Source: Vermamoeba vermiformis
Taxonomy: Eukaryota; Tubulinea; Echinamoebida
Assembly (NCBI GenBank): GCA_045837725.1
Contig: JBEWZL010000219.1
Span: 124,001 to 188,000, forward strand
DNA length: 64,000 nt
Direction: 5' to 3'
Positions within the stretch are counted from its first letter, which is position 1. Every line of letters starts with the position of its first letter. Below, in pieces: positions 59,916 through 64,000 of the stretch. The position numbers were made by a program, and so were the translations under genes. The notes beneath the pieces are model-generated. The model searched no databases, had not been told where the DNA came from, and was given only the letters and a program-made list of their open reading frames with translations.

Positions 59916-60242
59916 TCTTTACAATAAGGATTATGTTGTTGATGTACATAGCGAAAGAATACTTGTAAAATAAACAGAACGTTCTCCCCGAAGCGAATCC
60001 AACCAAAAGACTAACCAGTGGCAACTGTCGAAACTGCACGTTGTTGATCCTCGGGATGGTATGGTTAGATTTCAACCAGATACAAACGGCCATTCCTCAA
60101 AAATTGCGAAAAACTCCATTTTTTGCTTGCGTGTTGATTTATCCAGCTTGTAAATAGAGAAGAGCACACCTCACGCATATTGTACCATATCTTCATTGTC
60201 CATATTTTTGTATATAATTTCCTATAGATATAGTGCTCATAA
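59916..60242. other. Intergenic spacer upstream of the ATG1 fusion gene
   Basis: This 327-bp AT-rich spacer has an AATAAA at 59969-59974, 54 bp after the RAD60-like stop. The rest is the promoter region of the kinase fusion gene, with no frame I can support. Confidence 0.5.
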
Positions 60243-63200
60243 ATGTCAAAAAGACCAATTCTGATCGGGAATCAGTACTACCTCGACTGGTCCATCCGTC
60301 TTGGTGCTGGTTCTTTTGCTACCGTATATCGTGGAGTAGATAAGAATAACAATACACCAGTCGCTATTAAGGTTATTGACCTTAGCAAAGCCTCACAAAG
60401 AGAAAGAAGTTACTTGCAGCGTGAGATCAACACGATGAAAAAGCTTAATCACCCAAACTTGGTTCGTTTGCACCATGTATCGGTATGTAATAATACTGTA
60501 ATATATGCAGTTATACTACGTTAATAGAAGACGGTCAATTTCGTATTCTTTATTTATTTTTTAGAGATCTTCTGACCAAAAATTATAATTATTAGGAAGA
60601 CCCTTCGCAAATGTATTTCGTGATGGAATATTGTGGCGGAGGTGAATTAAGAGCATTCATTACAAAGCATGGCCGCCTTTCTGAAGCCATAGCTCGTCAT
60701 TTCCTTTGTCAGATTGGTAAGTTTTCCTTGGATTCAACTTGCGTATTTGCGTATTTTCTCTTATTCCTTGCCTTGCTCTAAATGCTGATACCTTGTAATT
60801 GCTAATTTTCCAAACGATTTATCCCTTTCTCCACATTTTCTTTTCTCTGATTCGTATTTTTCTGATCTCAGCTGCTGGCCTTCGTCACCTTCATGAAAAG
60901 AAGATTGTTCACAGAGATCTCAAACCTCACAATATTCTTTTGTCTGAGGACTCTGACGATGCAGAAGTCAAGATTGCGGACTTTGGTTTTGCAAGAGAGA
61001 TCGATCCGTCCCAAATGATGGATTCGTACCTCGGTAGTCCACTTTACATGGTATGTTGTATTATTGCAAAGATTAGCCACAAAAATCTCATTAATAACTT
61101 GTTGTCAGGCCCCTGAAATTCTTTTGAAGAAACGCTACTCCAACAAGACCGACTTGTGGAGCATTGGTGTCATCTTTTACGAGATGTTGACTGGCAAGCC
61201 GATCTTTTATGACGAAGTGAAGACCAAAGAAGAATTGATTGCTAAGGTTACGGGAAGCGATATTTACTATCCTCCCTACATTTCTCAAGTAAGATCAATT
61301 CATTATGACTATCTATCGTGGCCGCTGACCTGACTCTGTTCAATTAGGGAGCTGTCAAATTGCTGAAAGGATTGCTCACTCGCGACTCCCACACGCGCTT
61401 GACCTGGGACGGATTCTTCGACCACGAGTACTTGAGACCTCAACCCACACTGCTCGTTCCTCTCAAGGCAGCGCTCTCAAGCTCATTGCGCGCAGAGGCT
61501 CCCGTTGTGCCCGTAGCTCCTACTGTCATCGCGCCACAACAACCACGAGCTCAACAGCCGCAGCCTCAGCAACCTGTCTCGCCAGTTGCTCCTCAAACAC
61601 GTTTGGCTCCTCCGCAGCCACAAAACGAAGCGTTAGTTGGCAGTACGACGTGGATGCAACCGATTCTATTCTTCTACCCTCACGGCCAAGAAATTGTACT
61701 TTATATCTACCCGGACAAACTGTAAGTGAAGTAGTATATTTGCTGTGCCTTACTAACCTTATTTTAAGTGTTGGTGAACTGAAGAACGACTTGTCTCGCA
61801 TTTTGTCGATTAACCGCGAAGAGCTTATTCTATTGAAGAACAGCGGCAAAGAATTGCAAGACTACTTACCAATCAAGGAGTACAAGTTCGACCAAAAGCG
61901 CAAGCCGATGTACCTCATCCTAAAGTCAATGCTCGAGCCAATCCCTCATCCAATCGAACAATACAAGTTCGACATTGACCAAGTTGACGAGCCTAACTAC
62001 ACCAATTCTAACAACTTGATTACTCACGCTCTCAATCCAATGGAGAAATTGAAGGCCACCATGGGTCTCTATGACCAAAAGTTGCAGTTCTTGAAGGTTC
62101 TCTATCAATCGACTAAGCAACGCGCCTTGCAGATTAATAACTGCCGCAAGCAACAAGACATTCAAAGCAAGATCTACAAGGTGATCCGTACTTTTGGTAT
62201 TCTGCAGTCAGGCATCTTATCTGAAGTCGCACAACCCATCGATAAGTTCTTTGCCGAAGAGGAACCAGAGGTGAAAAAGACCCTGTCTATGGTAGCTGAA
62301 GTCAAAAAGAAGCTCAGTGCGATCACACTCGACCCTGCGATGACAAAGAACCACCCCGAATGGAGAACTTTGTTGGACGTGATTGGTGAAGCGCATTTCA
62401 ACAACTTGGTCTCTCAATGCAATCAAATGTACGACACGGCCAAAGCTCGCTTGAAAATTTTGACTCGCGTCAAAGAGTTGTCCGACAAAGTCGAAGAAAT
62501 CATGCGAGCGCGATTGGACGGCAACTCTGTACGTGTTATCATCCAAGCCAAAGAAGGCAGTTTGACTTCTGCATTAGAAGTCAGAGAGAACTTGCGCAGC
62601 ATGACTCAAGTGTTTAAAGAGCTTGTGGACAAGTATCGCAAGAGTCAGCTCAACCTCGACGATCCATCCGTTCAACAAAAGCTGCAGAAGATTGACGAAG
62701 TGTACCAACAATCCTTGAAGAAGTTCAATGAGGTCAACAACAGCATGGCTCCTTGCGCTCTGGCCAAGTTGAATGACGCTCAATCGATGTCAGATGTCAT
62801 TGCCAAGTTGGGCGGTGCGTTGAAGGAGATTCGCGATTTGACAAATGAAATTCGGGCTACGCAAGATCTTTTGGTTGGTTTGGACGTTCAATTGCGACAA
62901 GTGCAGGAGTACCAATCTCTGCCCGACCGATTCTTAGAATTCTCTTCGGAAGCTGCTCGCAGAAAAGCTTTTGCAACCAAATGGGCTGAACAGACTAACA
63001 ACATCTCTACGCAATTGAGCAAGGCTTTGGAGAATGAAACCGTCAAGCGCAAGGGTTTCAGACAATCTCACGCTCACATGAGCCCCACATTTATGGCAGT
63101 ACTCGCGAACTTGCTGCCGCCACTCGCTGACAATCAAACTGACGACTTGGCGAATTTGAATGTGGCTTGGCCTGTTTTTGATGCAGATCTGCCTTTGATT

Positions 63201-63707
63201 GCTGACTCGCGTGAAGGATTTGACGATGAGTTTTCCATCATTGTGGACACGTCAGACGTGACAAAGAAAGTCACTGACTTGGAACGAGAGAACACCAAGC
63301 TGATTGGAGACTTGAAGCGCATCACAGAAGAGCTTATGCGTCGCGAGTTCCCTTCCGAAGTTGTGCCCAACAACAATGCACGTGATGCCTTGAAAAGAGT
63401 GAATGAACTCGAAGAGCAATTGAAACGAACTCAAACTAGCTTTGAAGTCCTTGGCCAAGAAATGGAATTGGCGAGAATGCAAGTGCGCGACTTGAACAAC
63501 GAAAAAGCATTCAAGGACAGACAATTGCAAGACCTGTTGACTGAGCGCCGAACTTTGTTAGACCAAGTAGCAAGAGTGGTTGGACCAAACCAAAGCGACT
63601 TGATTGAGCAGCTATTGGTGGAGCAGATGCGCGCTCAAAAAGAAAAAGAAGATCTGGAAAATCGAGTGAAGCTCCTCCAAGCTCAGCTGGCGAATGTTCG
63701 CTTGTAA
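60243..63707 (+). CDS. ATG1/ULK-type kinase fused to an ATG11/FIP200-like scaffold
   Basis: Six exons (60243-60482, 60596-60716, 60872-61050, 61109-61288, 61348-61721, 61769-63707) sum exactly to 1,010 residues. Residues 12-270 form a Ser/Thr kinase of ULK/ATG1 type: GAGSFATVYRG, Lys43 in VAIKV, MYFVMEYCGGGELRAFI, HRDLKPHNILLS, IADFGFAREID, GSPLYMAPEI and DLWSIGVIFYEMLTGKPIF. A Pro/Gln linker follows (about 273-343). Residues 345-420 look like a ubiquitin-like fold (ILFFYPHGQEIVLYIYPDKL, then VGELKNDLSRILSINREELI). The rest is helical and ATG17/ATG11-like, including the family motif ARRKAFATKWAEQTNNISTQ ahead of a Lys/Arg-rich helix (about 755-795), and a C-terminal coiled coil (880-1010). 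The intron 61722-61768, with a TACTAAC branch site, cuts the ubiquitin-like fold, so kinase and scaffold are one transcript. The expected role is initiation of autophagy. The usual C-terminal MIT/EAT domain of ATG1 is not seen. A TBK1-like origin is the main alternative. Confidence 0.85.
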
Positions 63708-64000
63708 ATAACACTGCTGAACAGAATCTATCCCTTTGTACCATACGTTGTTTCCTTTTGCTTTTTTTTGTTTGAAGTAAATTTACTGTAGTATTTGTTT
63801 ATACTTGCATGAGGAGCCTTTCTTATCGCCACCACTACTGGTCTATAGAATGATACGTACTTGTGTGTCTTTTTTAGATTTTGTTTTTTTTCAGAGAAAG
63901 AAAACAGCGGCCAAAAATAAATTTGATAAAACTTTTTTTTTCCTTTGTTGCTTTTTTTATGTTCCACCTCACCTTACCGCTTCAAACACCACACGGGCAC
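63708..64000. other. Intergenic 3' region at the window edge
   Basis: This 293-bp stretch is T-rich with runs of T and A, and contains the 3' end of the fusion gene. I see no gene in it. Confidence 0.4.

Noticed and set aside
60243-63707. Reading the kinase and the coiled-coil part as two adjacent genes
   Set aside because: The first part has no stop before the donor at 61722, the intron is canonical, and the ubiquitin-like fold is shared between the two exons.
1-64000. CRISPR arrays, operons or prokaryotic signals
   Set aside because: No regularly spaced direct repeats were seen; all genes are spliced eukaryotic genes with individual orientation.

Overview
This is a nuclear fragment from a unicellular or early-branching eukaryote. 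It carries spliced genes with short GT-AG introns (mostly 45 to 150 nt, many with a CTAAC-like branch site before the acceptor), AT-rich intergenic DNA, AATAAA signals and 13 eukaryotic gene families. TAA, TAG and TGA all end genes, so the standard code applies. I cannot name the organism. APH-1, DNA-PKcs, GCN1, a Rho GTPase and a fimbrin-type actin-binding domain fit an amoebozoan-like or other free-living protist, but this is inference. Exon coordinates were read by eye and may be off by a base; most gene models were checked for a coding sum divisible by three.

Layout. 35-697 (+): C-terminal exon of a TTC27-like TPR protein. 812-1832 (-): APH-1, a gamma-secretase subunit. 2077-3025 (+): Maf-type nucleotide pyrophosphatase. 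3151-4879 (+): OLA1/YchF ATPase with a mitochondrial-type leader. 5067-6318 (-): Rho/Rac GTPase. 6714-20438 (-): giant (about 4,450 aa) SPRY-UBA-HECT ubiquitin ligase. 20851-22052 (-): mitoferrin-type carrier. 22262-23355 (+): proteasome beta2 subunit. 23589-24393 (+): PLP fold-type II enzyme-like protein. 24394-26619: the only repeat-rich stretch, with a 652-bp non-autonomous DNA transposon. 26620-30095 (-): NAA25, auxiliary subunit of the NatB acetyltransferase. 30223-43658 (+): DNA-PK catalytic subunit. 43761-52477 (-): GCN1. 52958-58168 (+): fimbrin-type actin-binding protein with a long coiled coil and a C-terminal membrane anchor. 58346-59915 (+): RAD60/NIP45-like protein with two SUMO-like domains. 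60243-63707 (+): an ATG1/ULK kinase fused to an ATG11/FIP200-like scaffold.

The genes are housekeeping and signalling genes with no operon logic. Several pairs are divergent over 100-500 bp (APH-1/Maf, mitoferrin/PSMB7, NAA25/DNA-PKcs, GCN1/fimbrin-like) or convergent over about 100-190 bp (TTC27/APH-1, OLA1/Rho, DNA-PKcs/GCN1).

The most notable item is the autophagy fusion. One gene joins a ULK-type kinase, a Pro/Gln linker, a ubiquitin-like fold and an ATG17/ATG11-like helical region, and the ubiquitin-like fold itself is split by a clean phase-2 intron, so both halves must be in one transcript. Also notable are a Rho GTPase with Ala at the Gly12 position and Ser at the Gln61 position, a tail-anchored fimbrin-coiled-coil protein, six one-base reading-frame breaks in otherwise healthy genes, and a palindrome TGACACGTGTCA found six times.
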